Below are positions 46,067 to 56,509 of a stretch of 64,000 nucleotides of DNA, one piece after another. Both the position numbers and the translations under genes were made by a program. The notes beneath the pieces are model-generated. The model was not told where the DNA came from and did no database searches. It saw only the letters and a program-made list of their open reading frames with translations. This DNA comes from Asparagopsis taxiformis. Lineage: Eukaryota > Rhodophyta > Florideophyceae > Bonnemaisoniales > Bonnemaisoniaceae. Where the stretch lies: NCBI GenBank assembly GCA_030407315.1, contig JALQPE010002090.1, forward strand, positions 16,020 to 80,019, read 5' to 3'. Within the stretch, counting starts at the first letter, position 1. Each line of letters begins with the position of its first letter.

Positions 46067-48204
46067 ATGTATGGAAGAGATCGCATCATCGATCATTCAA
46101 GGTCAAGCTGAAGAACAATGAATTTCTGCAGAGTGCCGTTCTGCTGCCAACACGTGGAGTACTCGCTGTTGGGTCGTCAACTGGTTACATGCGATGCGTG
46201 GATGCGACAAGTGGACGCGTGTTGAAGTGTGTTGGCGCGCACAGTGCTTGCGTATCGTGTTTGGCTGTTGGGAGGAGCGAGAACGTGTTGGTCTCTGGAT
46301 CATGGGATCGAACACTTCGAATTTGGGACGTGGACACGTGGACAGCGAATAGAAAGGCGCTCACAGGACACACAGACAAAATATTGTGTGTTGCGCTGAA
46401 TGCCGACGAAAGTATCATCGCGTCGGGATCTGACGACAATAGTGTACGATTGTGGAGTGTACAAAATCGGCGACAAGCGCTGATTAGACACTACTGTAGA
46501 GTTCGTTCAGTTGTGTTCAGCAGTCATGCAAATTTGTTGTACTCTGCAGGGGAGGCAAGAATTATTGTGTGGGACGTGAAAAGTGTCTCGAATGGCGGCG
46601 TTTCCATGATACACCGATTCAACGACTCACGAATGATAATGCCACATGCGATTGTATTGAACAAAGATGAATCTCAGTTATTTGTGGGCGACTTCATCGA
46701 TAGAAACGTGTATGTGTGGGACACGACGCGTGTTGGAGATGCCAACACGCGTGTCGCCGAAGATTCGTTCGTCAGTGACATCGAAGCGTTTGGGATATCG
46801 TGTGATGACACATTCATGGCTGTGTTCAACAGGAGATCGAGAGAGATTGCGGTGAGAAGAGTTGAAGATGTCGCTGAAGGGAAAGGGGATGTGATCAACA
46901 AGTTCAAAACCGATCACCACGTTCATCGAGTTGCAGTGTGTAGTGGTGGAGGACTGGTTGCGTATTGTGGCTACCCCGAGTTGACTGTATTCATTGTTGA
47001 TATTTCAAGTGGTAAGACGGTGCACACATTTCCGGATGTGGAGGACTGGGCGGAAACGCTCGAAAATCGCCAAGGTATATGCTTACCACCAAGAGTGTTC
47101 CGTTTATATTTCAATGCAGAAGAAACTGTTCTTAGTGCTGAGGCTTTGGCCCAACCTGAATTTTATGGAGAAAAAGTGAAGAAGTCGATTTCATGGAATG
47201 TCAACCTATCCACCATGCGATACCAAACTGTGGTTGAAAATGATCAGGAATCGGCAAATGACATTAGAAACTGTCGTTCGCGCCTGTTCTGCAATCCAGC
47301 AGAGAACTTTGTCTTCTGTTCAGGAGCCATTCAGATGGAGCATAATAACAGCACCAGCATTGTTGCCACACTAGATTGCTTACCCTGGGACGTGAGTTAC
47401 TCCCCTGCAACACATCGCTTCTGGGCTTCAAAGGGTTATGGAGGACTACAGTATGTACAACTGGTGGCAGAGGACACCAAGCTAGAAGAATGGGATGAAC
47501 CACAACTACCCGCTCTCTCGAAAACCACAAGTACTGGCACACAACGACAACCTTCCGATAGCAACAGCAGCAAGCAAAAGAAGAAAGGCAAGGTATTCAT
47601 TAGTCATGCCGGCCCGGACAAGGACACCATTGCGCAAGTTGCTTACGACAAGCTGACCGAGCTGGGATTCGAAGTGTTCTTCGACAGAGAGGAATTGAAA
47701 CCTGGGCAGAACGCACCAAAGAAGATGGATGAGGAGATGGAGTCTGCTTCCATTGTTATTGTAATATTATCACCTGAATTTCCAGCGCGAAAATGGACCA
47801 TGCGAGAGTTGTTATGCTTCCTGAGGCGGTTTGCAGAGTATGGGGAACGTGGTGTGATTATCATCCCCGTATTCTATCGACTGGGACTGGCAGAATGCCG
47901 GGACGTGGAGACGCTGCTGAATATTACGGGTGAGACAGGAAGGAATGTATTTGAAGAAGAGGGATATTGGATTCGACAAGCGAAAGAGGGTGGGTCTGTG
48001 AAGGATATCGTGGAGGCTCTACAAAAGTTGAGAGGGATAACTGGCATTGAGAACAAGAATGGTGCCACAAACGGGGAGGGAGAAGAGGAGAGGAAGAAAC
48101 GGATGGAAATCATTATTCAAATCGTAGCAGCAGTTGTCGGTGCTCAGAACCGAATAGATGACGGCACAGCTGCAGGGCCTAGCACACAGCAGAAAAGTAA
48201 ATGA
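46021..48204 (+). CDS. NLR-like gene 1, C-terminal part (WD40 propeller and TIR)
   Basis: Continuation of the gene after the 5-bp duplication. WD40 repeats are clear: IYSCSADGTVNVW, VSGSWDRTLRIWDVDTW, SGSDDNSVRLWSVQ, then diverged blades. A Ser/Lys linker (SNSSKQKKKGK) precedes a C-terminal TIR domain: KVFISHAGPDKD, GFEVFFDREELKPGQ, VIVILSPEFPARKWTMRELL. The Glu in W-x-x-x-E-L sits where TIR NADases have their catalytic glutamate. WD40 would sense a ligand, and TIR would act as NAD-cleaving or signalling effector. No ATG opens this block (the first in-frame ATG is near 46190), so without frame restoration it may not be translated. TIR at the C-terminus is the reverse of plant TIR-NBS-LRR proteins. 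Confidence 0.88.
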   Translation, partial: RRSNEIYSCSADGTVNVWKRSHHRSFKVKLKNNEFLQSAVLLPTRGVLAVGSSTGYMRCVDATSGRVLKCVGAHSACVSCLAVGRSENVLVSGSWDRTLRIWDVDTWTANRKALTGHTDKILCVALNADESIIASGSDDNSVRLWSVQNRRQALIRHYCRVRSVVFSSHANLLYSAGEARIIVWDVKSVSNGGVSMIHRFNDSRMIMPHAIVLNKDESQLFVGDFIDRNVYVWDTTRVGDANTRVAEDSFVSDIEAFGISCDDTFMAVFNRRSREIAVRRVEDVAEGKGDVINKFKTDHHVHRVAVCSGGGLVAYCGYPELTVFIVDISSGKTVHTFPDVEDWAETLENRQGICLPPRVFRLYFNAEETVLSAEALAQPEFYGEKVKKSISWNVNLSTMRYQTVVENDQESANDIRNCRSRLFCNPAENFVFCSGAIQMEHNNSTSIVATLDCLPWDVSYSPATHRFWASKGYGGLQYVQLVAEDTKLEEWDEPQLPALSKTTSTGTQRQPSDSNSSKQKKKGKVFISHAGPDKDTIAQVAYDKLTELGFEVFFDREELKPGQNAPKKMDEEMESASIVIVILSPEFPARKWTMRELLCFLRRFAEYGERGVIIIPVFYRLGLAECRDVETLLNITGETGRNVFEEEGYWIRQAKEGGSVKDIVEALQKLRGITGIENKNGATNGEGEEERKKRMEIIIQIVAAVVGAQNRIDDGTAAGPSTQQKSK

Positions 48205-49125
48205 ATATTCAAGTGAATGGGTGTACATAGACTCCTAGGCAGTGTTTACAATGCATAGCAAAGCGAGGTATGGTGCAGAGGATTGAATAATGCGAGCAGC
48301 ATATTCAAATATGTCAGCCACAAGTTGGGATGGTGCACTGCGGTCGCAGATCAAACAACGCATGACGAAATCCAATTTATCAAGTTGCGTACGCCGATTG
48401 CAAAACTTTTTGTTTCTTCTTCAACGCATACACCAACAAGTTCAACTAGCTCTATTGCTTGCAGCAGCGCACATCGAGGACGCAACATAACAGTGACCAT
48501 CCGACTTGATACATGAACATAACTGCACTATCACGTTCCGATGCAACACGCTACTTGATCGAAGGACGGCACCTTTCCCCTGAACCCACTTTAGCCAAAC
48601 AATGCACCAAAACTGGGGATGCTACCGGTGAAGCAGTGGAATCGCACACTTGTACGACTAGACATTACTTTGTCTTCCTTCAAAGTGTGTGCGAAGCGAG
48701 TTGGGCGTGTCACATTTTCAACCAGCCAGTCTCGAGGCGATATGAACGATTAAAGAGATTACGATTCCCAATATGAGCGTGAACGCTGCTCATATTCGAC
48801 AGTGCACCGACTTCACGTCTATCTGGTAATAATATAAACCAAATGGCGTGCGGGGCTGAGCCAATTATTTTAAGACGAAACGGGGATGCAGCCAATATGT
48901 TGTGTTCTTGGCGACGTTGACAATGGAGATAAGCCTGTCTCGTCACATTTCTTTTGTGTCAGCTGCGAAGTCTTGCTTTCACCTGCTGTGAACAATACTC
49001 ACCAAGCCGTCACACGCATGCGGGCAGATGCAACGCGTTTTCAACCCATCGCTTGTGGCTCCGCTCCAACCGTTTCACCGCTGTTGTAGCCCAGAAAGAC
49101 CAGTAGTCTGAGCGACGGGCGGACC
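48205..49125. other. Downstream region of NLR-like gene 1
   Basis: No supported gene. There is no perfect AATAAA right after the stop. It shows no resemblance to the 3' flank of gene 2, so the duplication that made the pair did not extend here or has decayed. GTCTG at 49126-49130 is the target duplication of element C. Confidence 0.4.
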
Positions 49126-49130
49126 GTCTG

Positions 49131-49451
49131 AATGAAAATGAATGGTGTTGTGAGGACCGAGAAAAGTACAAGTAAAGTGTTCTGTAATCTTCCAGTAGCT
49201 ATCCAGTTGATAGGGAGGAAGGAGCAGGCTATATGTACTAATTCTAGGTGGCGTAGAACAGGGTGAATGAATCAGTAGAGTAAAAATTGCAGGTGAGTTC
49301 ACACTGTTCTAATCACTGAATATCATGGTCAGTAGTTAGAGTGCCATGTAATACTCTCCTCGAAATTGCAAATCGCAAGCTGAACGTTGGCAACGTGTAT
49401 CATTGGAACACGTGTGAATGTCATGGTTATCAAAAGGAGAAATGATAAACA
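49131..49451 (-). repeat. 3' LTR of element C
   Basis: Identical to 53251-53571. On the coding strand it starts TGTTTATCATT and ends CATTTTCATT, an unusual TT end instead of CA. The purine-rich AAAAGGGATGAG before it (49452-49463) is the likely polypurine tract. Confidence 0.93.
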
Positions 49452-49474
49452 CTCATCCCTTTTCGAGGGGTTGA

Positions 49475-51406
49475 CTAACCAGTAGATCGAGCAGTACTCC
49501 TGCTCAATGCATTTGTAAATGACGTAGGGATCTCACTGGAGTACATTGCAAGCTGCAATAAAGATATGAGAGGACTGTTTGGCTTCGTCAATGGGTCGGC
49601 AAGATTCAGATTACCAGGGATCCACATAATTTGATTGACATTCTGTGTCTCAAATTCATAACGCATGACACTGACATCTGCTCTAATAGAGCGGTCCGTA
49701 GCACTTCTGCATGTGGATAGTGTAGAAAACAGATCTTTGGAATCAACAATGATGATATGTGAGATATACATGTCCAGAAGCGTTTGAAAAGCTTTCACAA
49801 GAAGCTTCCCTTCATCAATACCAGCAGCAGCAGCTAGAATTTCCGCTGAACCAGTCGACTTCACAGGCCTTTTGGACCTATGCGAAGTCCATGATAGAGT
49901 ATGGAACACTGAACCGCATTCCAACGTGCCAATTAGAAGACCTGCAACATAACCAAGTTGACCTATATCATAAATTTTGCTGGCATCTGAAAATACCAAA
50001 ATAGAAATCGAATGCGGTATGCAGAGAGTGGGGCGCTTGAACTTAATACAAGTGCCAAGCTTTTTCAATTTGCGCAGCATATTGATTTGTGTAACCAAAT
50101 GGCTGACAGTTGGTTTGGGACTCTTCTGCTGTAAGTAGCTAGCAGTATGAGCGCAGAAAGGTGAAGCAGAAATACCCAACCAACCAATAGAGCTGTTGAA
50201 AGAGCGAAATGACGATAGTTCAACATCGTTGAGTGCTGCATCAATTTGTTTGCGTCGTATGCGATCAATTGGAAAAGGTTCCAAACGGTCTAATTTTTGG
50301 TCTGCATCAACCGTAATGGAGTATTCTTCGTCTTGATTAATAGAAAGACATTCGCCAGGCGTAATTGTAATTTCATTACTTGTAACTGATTTGGCAGAAG
50401 TTGAAAATTTCCATTTTTCATCAGTCAACAGTACTTTTTCACAATCTCCATCATCATAATTGATAGTGTATAATTGGTCATCAATCTGAGATACTTTCCC
50501 GGAGTAGTACATCTTGTCTAATGGCCAGTACACGTCAATACTGTCCCCGACAGAGGGAAACGTTGCACTTTCGCTGACAGGAACAGATACAGATTCCGCA
50601 GGTCGTGAATCCGAGATAGTGCACAGTGGAATGTCTTGTTGGGACATGTCAAAGTCACTTACATCCTGTAAGTGTGTAGATGGAAGTCCTGCATTTTCAT
50701 CCACATCATTTTGCTCATCAGAACTAATCTCATCAATGGAAGCGTCAGTACATCTTTCAACAGTGTCTATGGCGTCTTGAATAGCGCTGGCAAGCATATT
50801 TCCTGATATAGAGTGTCGAACATCCTCAACTGCAGCAGATACTTTTTGGCCACGTGAGCCAGGTACAGTCACTGTACGTGACTTATGATCATAGGATAGC
50901 ACTTGTCGTGGGCCAGACCACTTTCCTCTCTTTTCATTTTGCTGCCTGATGTAAATTTGTACAGTATCACCAACATGAATAGGAGTATCAGCCACTGACT
51001 TAGAACGCAGTATTAAATTCAACTTTCGTTTGCCTAGTAACTCGTCGTGTGCAGTCTGTATATCATCAGGAACTAGAGCTGGAGTACTTCCCGATTCGAT
51101 AGGACGCGTGTATCCCTTTGCTAGTTCATGGGCGGACATAACATCATTGCCATAAAGATCATTGGATATTCGAAGAGCCTGCTGTACAAGCAGTTCACGG
51201 TCTTCCGGCGAACCTTTCAGCTCATGTTCCAGGCGAATGAAAATATCTCGAATCACACGGTGTTTTGATTCGATGACATTTTTGTTATGACGACGAGGCG
51301 GTATTGGACGGGGTTCAATCCCAAGTTTCTCCAAATAATTGAGAAATTTCTTGTTTCCAAAAGCAGGATCATACAGTACACAATCAGGTGGCCAGAATGC
51401 TGAGAC
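49475..51406 (-). CDS. Element C polyprotein, second part (integrase end, Tudor-like, RNase H)
   Basis: Reads on in the same phase after the TAG at 51409-51407. The end of the integrase core (DPAFGNKKFLNYLEKLG, HNKNVIESKHRVIR with the catalytic Glu) is followed by the integrase C-terminus (GKWSGPRQVLSYD). A block resembling a Tudor fold comes next (VYWPLDKMYYSGKVSQIDDQ, YDDGDCEKVLL). Then comes the segment just before copia RNase H (SSFRSFNSSIGWLGISASPF) and RNase H itself (VFSDASKIYDIG, GSAEILAAAAG, IIIVDSKDLF, ADPLTKP). No RT palm or [YF]-x-DD box lies between them. About 640 codons, no further stops. ATG at 51334 is the first after the TAG. Confidence 0.88.
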   Translation of the reverse strand, partial: VSAFWPPDCVLYDPAFGNKKFLNYLEKLGIEPRPIPPRRHNKNVIESKHRVIRDIFIRLEHELKGSPEDRELLVQQALRISNDLYGNDVMSAHELAKGYTRPIESGSTPALVPDDIQTAHDELLGKRKLNLILRSKSVADTPIHVGDTVQIYIRQQNEKRGKWSGPRQVLSYDHKSRTVTVPGSRGQKVSAAVEDVRHSISGNMLASAIQDAIDTVERCTDASIDEISSDEQNDVDENAGLPSTHLQDVSDFDMSQQDIPLCTISDSRPAESVSVPVSESATFPSVGDSIDVYWPLDKMYYSGKVSQIDDQLYTINYDDGDCEKVLLTDEKWKFSTSAKSVTSNEITITPGECLSINQDEEYSITVDADQKLDRLEPFPIDRIRRKQIDAALNDVELSSFRSFNSSIGWLGISASPFCAHTASYLQQKSPKPTVSHLVTQINMLRKLKKLGTCIKFKRPTLCIPHSISILVFSDASKIYDIGQLGYVAGLLIGTLECGSVFHTLSWTSHRSKRPVKSTGSAEILAAAAGIDEGKLLVKAFQTLLDMYISHIIIVDSKDLFSTLSTCRSATDRSIRADVSVMRYEFETQNVNQIMWIPGNLNLADPLTKPNSPLISLLQLAMYSSEIPTSFTNALSRSTARSTG

Positions 51407-53221
51407 CTAATGGGATTCGAATGCAGTAATTGCGTGATTCATTGATGTATCAGGTACTACTGCCCCTGTTGAGTATCGTGTCACAGAGTCCATTATGTGA
51501 ATTACCCTCATATCACCAAGATGCAGGTGATCAATACAGACCACATGGTTAAATTGTCTGCTCATTGAACTTAATGATACTTTCCTTGCTTGCTTGGGCT
51601 CATGAGTAGTACTACAGTGAGCACATGATTCTAGGAGGCGATGTAGATACTTCTGAACCTCATTGCTCCATATCCCATTTCGTGTGAGCAAAATCTTGAT
51701 ATCAGTGTACGACGAATGACCGCAAACATGGCGGTGTACTTTGTCAATTATTTTGCGCATTTCAGACCACGGCCGGGAGCAGTTTGAATCTTCGATGCTT
51801 GCTGCAGCACAAAATATAGTAGAGCTCTCTGCACTGGAAAGCTCTCTTTCTCTTGATAAGAAACATGGATATGGTACATAGCTATGCATATCTCTGTTGA
51901 CAAGAGAGATACTTCCGTATGATAGACCTTCACTGTTGCAAGGTAGTTGTAGCACATTCTTCCCAATGTGCAATATATCACAGTGTTTAGTAACATTGCG
52001 GCCTATGACCCATTGAGATGAGCCATCGATTACCAAGTGTCGAATGCTGACGACACTCCCATCGTCACATGAAGCCTCCAATAAAATGGATCCAAGTATC
52101 CGACGTGTGTCACTTGCATGATTGCCTGATCCATACTGCCAATAAGGCCTGTCGGCAATAGAATCAGGTATAGGGTCTAGCGATCCAGTCCAATTCGGGC
52201 AAATGAATTTCTGGAGTAGTTTCAATTCATTCCAGCCAAGCCCACTGTAAGGGGCCCCATCATCAAGAAGGGGACCAATCGGTTCCCGCACATCTGAACC
52301 AACACCATTACTGTGTATTTTAACCATGTTAAAGGTGACAGACTTCTTAGCTTGATTTGTAACAGTTGATGGAAATGTAGAACCATTTGTGTCAGTGGCT
52401 GGTGTAGAGTTTGGTGACTTCAAAGAACCATCAGCATTATGATCAACAGCCCAGTGTCCAATCTGCCGACACTTACGGCAACGGCTTCGTGCCTTTACAG
52501 CAGCAAGCTGCTCTGCAGAGAGACGATTCCGGTTGCGACGCAGAGGACGCGAAATGTAGTTAGCCTGCAAGGAGCTACTGCTATCAGTATAGGGGCCGTT
52601 AGTGACTGTTTTGTCACATTGTCGTAGTACTGTTGCAATAGAGCTGTAGGTAACAGCTTGTAAACATGCAGTAGTCGAGAGGTTGCTGTCTTGTTCACTC
52701 ACTCGCGGGGCGGAAGCAGCAAGAATAGCAACTCTTTGGTTGCTGTCAATATTGGAGTTTGCTAATAGCATAAAAGCTGTAAGAGCAGCAGACAGTTTCG
52801 TCTCAGTAGAATGCGCGTTAAACTTAGATACTTGAGCTTCGAAACGCGACTCGAAATTTTTGAACGACTCATTCGGGTAGCGCCTTGTATTTAGTAATAC
52901 ATTGTAGTCTTGGTATACCTCACTCACAACAGCAAGTGGATCACGCTTGAAAATGGCATTAACAATCGCAGTAGCACCATCAACAGACTGAATAGTGCTT
53001 TCCGGTATTGATTTGCAGAGGTCACGAGCTCGGCCGTATAGCTGGCTCTGCAACATAAGGCCTTGCAACTCTTTTGGTATCTTATTGCCATTATTATCGG
53101 GTAATAAATCATGAAAAGCCTTCCACAAGCGAACGGATTCAGCGTACTCGTCTTGATTCCCTTTTCCATCAGTCCAGGGGACTGTCTTGGAATCCCATGC
53201 AAAGCGAGGGCGTGACGGCAC
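51407..53221 (-). CDS. Element C polyprotein, first part (gag, protease, integrase start)
   Basis: ATG 53221-53219, 604 codons to a TAG. The gag part has a retrotransposon gag core (DYNVLLNTRRYPNESFKNFE) and a zinc knuckle with His in the last position (CRKCRQIGHWAVDH). The protease active site reads LLDDGAPYSGLG. The integrase has the HHCC finger (VHRHVCGHSSY, CAHC) and the first catalytic Asp (VCIDHLHLGDMRVI). The TAG falls between the first Asp and the rest of the core; a one-base change from a sense codon is the simplest cause, though programmed readthrough is possible. Confidence 0.88.
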   Translation of the reverse strand: MPSRPRFAWDSKTVPWTDGKGNQDEYAESVRLWKAFHDLLPDNNGNKIPKELQGLMLQSQLYGRARDLCKSIPESTIQSVDGATAIVNAIFKRDPLAVVSEVYQDYNVLLNTRRYPNESFKNFESRFEAQVSKFNAHSTETKLSAALTAFMLLANSNIDSNQRVAILAASAPRVSEQDSNLSTTACLQAVTYSSIATVLRQCDKTVTNGPYTDSSSSLQANYISRPLRRNRNRLSAEQLAAVKARSRCRKCRQIGHWAVDHNADGSLKSPNSTPATDTNGSTFPSTVTNQAKKSVTFNMVKIHSNGVGSDVREPIGPLLDDGAPYSGLGWNELKLLQKFICPNWTGSLDPIPDSIADRPYWQYGSGNHASDTRRILGSILLEASCDDGSVVSIRHLVIDGSSQWVIGRNVTKHCDILHIGKNVLQLPCNSEGLSYGSISLVNRDMHSYVPYPCFLSRERELSSAESSTIFCAAASIEDSNCSRPWSEMRKIIDKVHRHVCGHSSYTDIKILLTRNGIWSNEVQKYLHRLLESCAHCSTTHEPKQARKVSLSSMSRQFNHVVCIDHLHLGDMRVIHIMDSVTRYSTGAVVPDTSMNHAITAFESH

Positions 53222-53235
53222 ATTGGAAGGTTAGG

Positions 53236-53250
53236 CTCTGGGCCCATAAC
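53236..53250 (-). other. Half-tRNA primer-binding site of element C
   Basis: Minus-strand GTTATGGGCCCAGAG abuts the 5' LTR and complements the anticodon stem-loop of initiator tRNA-Met, as in element D. Confidence 0.85.
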
Positions 53251-53571
53251 AATGAAAATGAATGGTGTTGTGAGGACCGAGAAAAGTACAAGTAAAGTGT
53301 TCTGTAATCTTCCAGTAGCTATCCAGTTGATAGGGAGGAAGGAGCAGGCTATATGTACTAATTCTAGGTGGCGTAGAACAGGGTGAATGAATCAGTAGAG
53401 TAAAAATTGCAGGTGAGTTCACACTGTTCTAATCACTGAATATCATGGTCAGTAGTTAGAGTGCCATGTAATACTCTCCTCGAAATTGCAAATCGCAAGC
53501 TGAACGTTGGCAACGTGTATCATTGGAACACGTGTGAATGTCATGGTTATCAAAAGGAGAAATGATAAACA
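53251..53571 (-). repeat. 5' LTR of element C
   Basis: 321 bp, identical by eye to 49131-49451, with target duplication GTCTG directly after it. Confidence 0.94.
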
Positions 53572-53599
53572 GTCTGATACTTGCGGAAGTTGAACGGAT

Positions 53600-55291
53600 G
53601 GCCAAATTTTTGTCTCCATCCGAGACGGCCACGTGTGCTCATCAAAATATGTGTAAAATATTATTTTACAGTTTTGAGATATTTTCGTAGCCAATGAAAT
53701 GGCGTTTCGCGCTGTGATCAGACGCAGAAATTGTATTCTCCAAGCGTATCAGGCGATACGGCATCACTGCTTGATCGCGCGTTGCTATCAGTAGGAAAGC
53801 TTCCCACGCTAACGTCCAGTGTGAACTCATGCGATTGAGGGGTGGACAGCTCGACCTGCTGAGGAGATAAAGTGACGTCACGTCTAGCTGATTCTGAAGG
53901 GCGGTATTTCATTTCCTGCCATCATCCTAAAACAAATTATTTTATTTCGGTGCGAAGGGCTCGCTGCAGCCGAGGAACTCGGCGTCTCATGCTACCAAGG
54001 CTGTGCTTCATGCGAGAGACCACACTAGAAACCTTTGAAATGTCGGAATTGAGGTGTGCGATGGTTCGCAGGAGTTTTCTGGAAGAAAGCATGCCAGATG
54101 CACAGAGGATAGTTTGAAAGGATATTTACCGTCTGTGATGTGTAGTGATGGATGTGCAATGAAAAGTGGACTAGAATGCACATTTATTAAGCTGCGCTGC
54201 CTTGCCTACACCGACCAACACCCGCCTCCAACTCTAAATGCCGAAGAAGAATCCCGTAGTCTAGTTACATCCTATCAGCCGTGCTGTGATTGGACTTGCA
54301 TCGAGTTGACGGTTGTAGTGCAAGTGAAAAATTGCAATGTCGACAGGCGAGGAAACAATGCATTCATTCATTTCATCTGCCGGACGGCAGTTGCGATATG
54401 CATTCTACGTCGGAAATGCACCGCGACGCCAATTCATCGACTAGCTTCATCCCACAGCATCAGCACTGCCATCATCTATTAGCAACCTCTTCTCATTGGG
54501 AACAACACAATGGCGCACTTGGCCCCCTCTGGAATTCACCGCACAATCGCACACATCGCCAGTGATGGGTCATCACACCGATCATCACGAGGTCTCCATT
54601 CTCAGCATTGGTGGCCATCTCAATGGGTGGACATGGTATTCAACACTGTTCTGTTTTCTTCTATCCAACTCCATTATGAGACATACACGCCCAACTCGCT
54701 GCACCCATTCATCGACCAACTACACCAAACTCCTTCCCATTGTAAACTGCCCATATCAATATTTCGCTGGCATCTGCAATACGTACACCGAACACATGCA
54801 AAAGAAACATCTGGATGACATCCTAGTCGTACACCCGGTGCTTCGGAAGATTTCTAGCTTGTCTCCAGAATTAACTACCAAATCTGTCCTGCATAGCGTC
54901 GCGCTGCGCATCCATCGTTTTCAAAGACCAAAAAGCGCATCAACGATGACAAAAAATAAGCTGCAGTCCTGTTCTTAGACGCCCGGCGAAACTGTGTCGC
55001 ACTCATTCGATCGCATGATGGCCTGAGAGCAATGGTGCAAAAATTGGAAATACTTGTGCGGCTGGTTCCAAATCTGGTAGACTTCAATCAGGACTAGCCT
55101 CGACTACCGCGAGAGCACTGCATGTTTTCAAGGACGAGCAATTGAAGCTTCGAGGCGGCATGGCTCGGTCGAACAGTAATCAAAACATCTGCAGACGTAC
55201 GCACTTTTTACATTCGACGATCTCGCCGCTCGATTCACTCGTCAAAGAACGGCCGCTCGTGCAGCTGTGAGACATGAACATAAATTTGTAA
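53600..55291 (+). repeat. Repeat R2, copy 1 (1.7 kb direct repeat)
   Basis: Aligns in the same orientation with 62085-63608, about 85% by eye; copy 2 lacks roughly 170 bp around 54745-54910. Conserved blocks include AATATTATTTTACAGTTTTG, a CCAAT box (AGCCAATGAAATGGCG), CGGCATCACTG, and GATGGATGTGCAATGAAAA. A TGACGTCA palindrome (53874-53881) occurs only in this copy. Short frames are present in both copies, but none is long. Confidence 0.85.
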
Positions 55292-56501
55292 ATAATAGAA
55301 CATAATTTTGATCACAGTCCATTTCGCCACACGAGCTATCCGCCGCCGGTATGCCGGAAACGCAAAGCCACAAATCTTGCACAAACTGCTACATCTACTG
55401 TCGGAGAGTACGCGCGGGGCGGAAATGAATTGGTTCACGCATCTTGGCGCAAGACTCGAGAACACTGCCCGGATTACCGAAAACGGGTGCGAATCGGTTG
55501 CGCGTTGGGTGACGATGCAGTGGACCAAATTGACGGTGAATACGATGGCGGCCGAATGATGAACGAAATTTACTTCAGTGATCGCATGACACATCAGTGC
55601 GACGGCTACGCCCCGAGTCAGTTCAAGATCAGGACCGCTCATTTGTACTTGGCGAGTCAGATTTTCATGCTTCAATGCAGAGGCAGTGCGTCCGATCTCG
55701 AACGATTGGAGGCATTTTTTCTGCGGTTTTTCGCGCGCGGAATATAGATGTGGCGTTCCTTTCCCACATCAGCTTTCCTTCCGTGCGGTGCGCTTATTCG
55801 CCTCGTTTTCCACTTCACTCTTGCTTTCTGATTCCGCCCAGCACATAACTTGCAATTGTCATAGCCACTCAGCAAACAACCAGGTGCATATCAGCGGAAC
55901 TACCATTGGGGATTTCATTGCACATTTGCCAGGTGAGACATGTACATTCGCCAAGTTGATATCGTCAACAAGTTTAGCCGAAGTGTTGCCAGCCCTGCAT
56001 CTACACTACCTCGACATCGTTGTTCTAAATCTGTAAGATCGACAGTAGCGCAGCATCACATATTTACGCGTAGCGTTGACCTTAATTCATGGGATGTATG
56101 CATTTCAACGCGATGGTTTCTATATCTGCATTCACCCAATTGGTTTCAACGTCAGTTGTGGCATGCACACGCACTCGAGCAGATGTAATTGTCCGTAAAC
56201 CTCTCAGCAGTAAATAAATGATAGTGTGGGAACATACATGGGCTACCTTGTCCACTACAATCAACTTGGAGCCTTAACGCTACGGTGGACAGCACACCAG
56301 ACTCGTTGCCAACCGTCACATACCAAATAGTAGCCTGAGTTTCGTTCTGCGTCTTGTCTTGCATACATCATTCTCTGCATTGACTAGCACTGCAATCGCA
56401 CTCCGGGCGATGGCCATCCCTCGACACTCCCGCCTACAACGCGAGTCGTGGAATTCTGAACACTCTCCAGGGTCACCCTGTTCTTTCAACCAAATAGCGA
56501 T
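55292..56501. other. Gene-less stretch between R2 and NLR-like gene 2
   Basis: Open frames of up to about 145 codons occur on both strands around 55300-55750 (for example a plus-strand frame containing YFSDRMTHQCDGYAPSQFKI), without a recognised domain or agreement on strand. I cannot support a gene. Confidence 0.35.
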
Positions 56502-56507
56502 TTTATT
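56502..56507 (-). terminator. Polyadenylation signal of NLR-like gene 2
   Basis: AATAAA on the minus strand, three bases after the TAA stop codon at 56512-56510. Confidence 0.5.
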
Positions 56508-56509
56508 CA

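Larger units (their letters stand above)
49131..53571 (-). mobile_element. Copia-type LTR retrotransposon C, lacking the RT palm
   Basis: LTRs 49131-49451 and 53251-53571 (321 bp) are identical by eye and flanked by GTCTG (49126-49130 and 53572-53576). Coding on the minus strand is one phase from 53221 to 49475, interrupted by a single TAG at 51409-51407. Order: gag with zinc knuckle, protease, integrase, a Tudor-like domain, the C-terminal part of reverse transcriptase, RNase H. The RT fingers and palm with the catalytic aspartates are absent. Identical LTRs mean it moved very recently, so an enzyme supplied in trans is implied. Confidence 0.92.
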
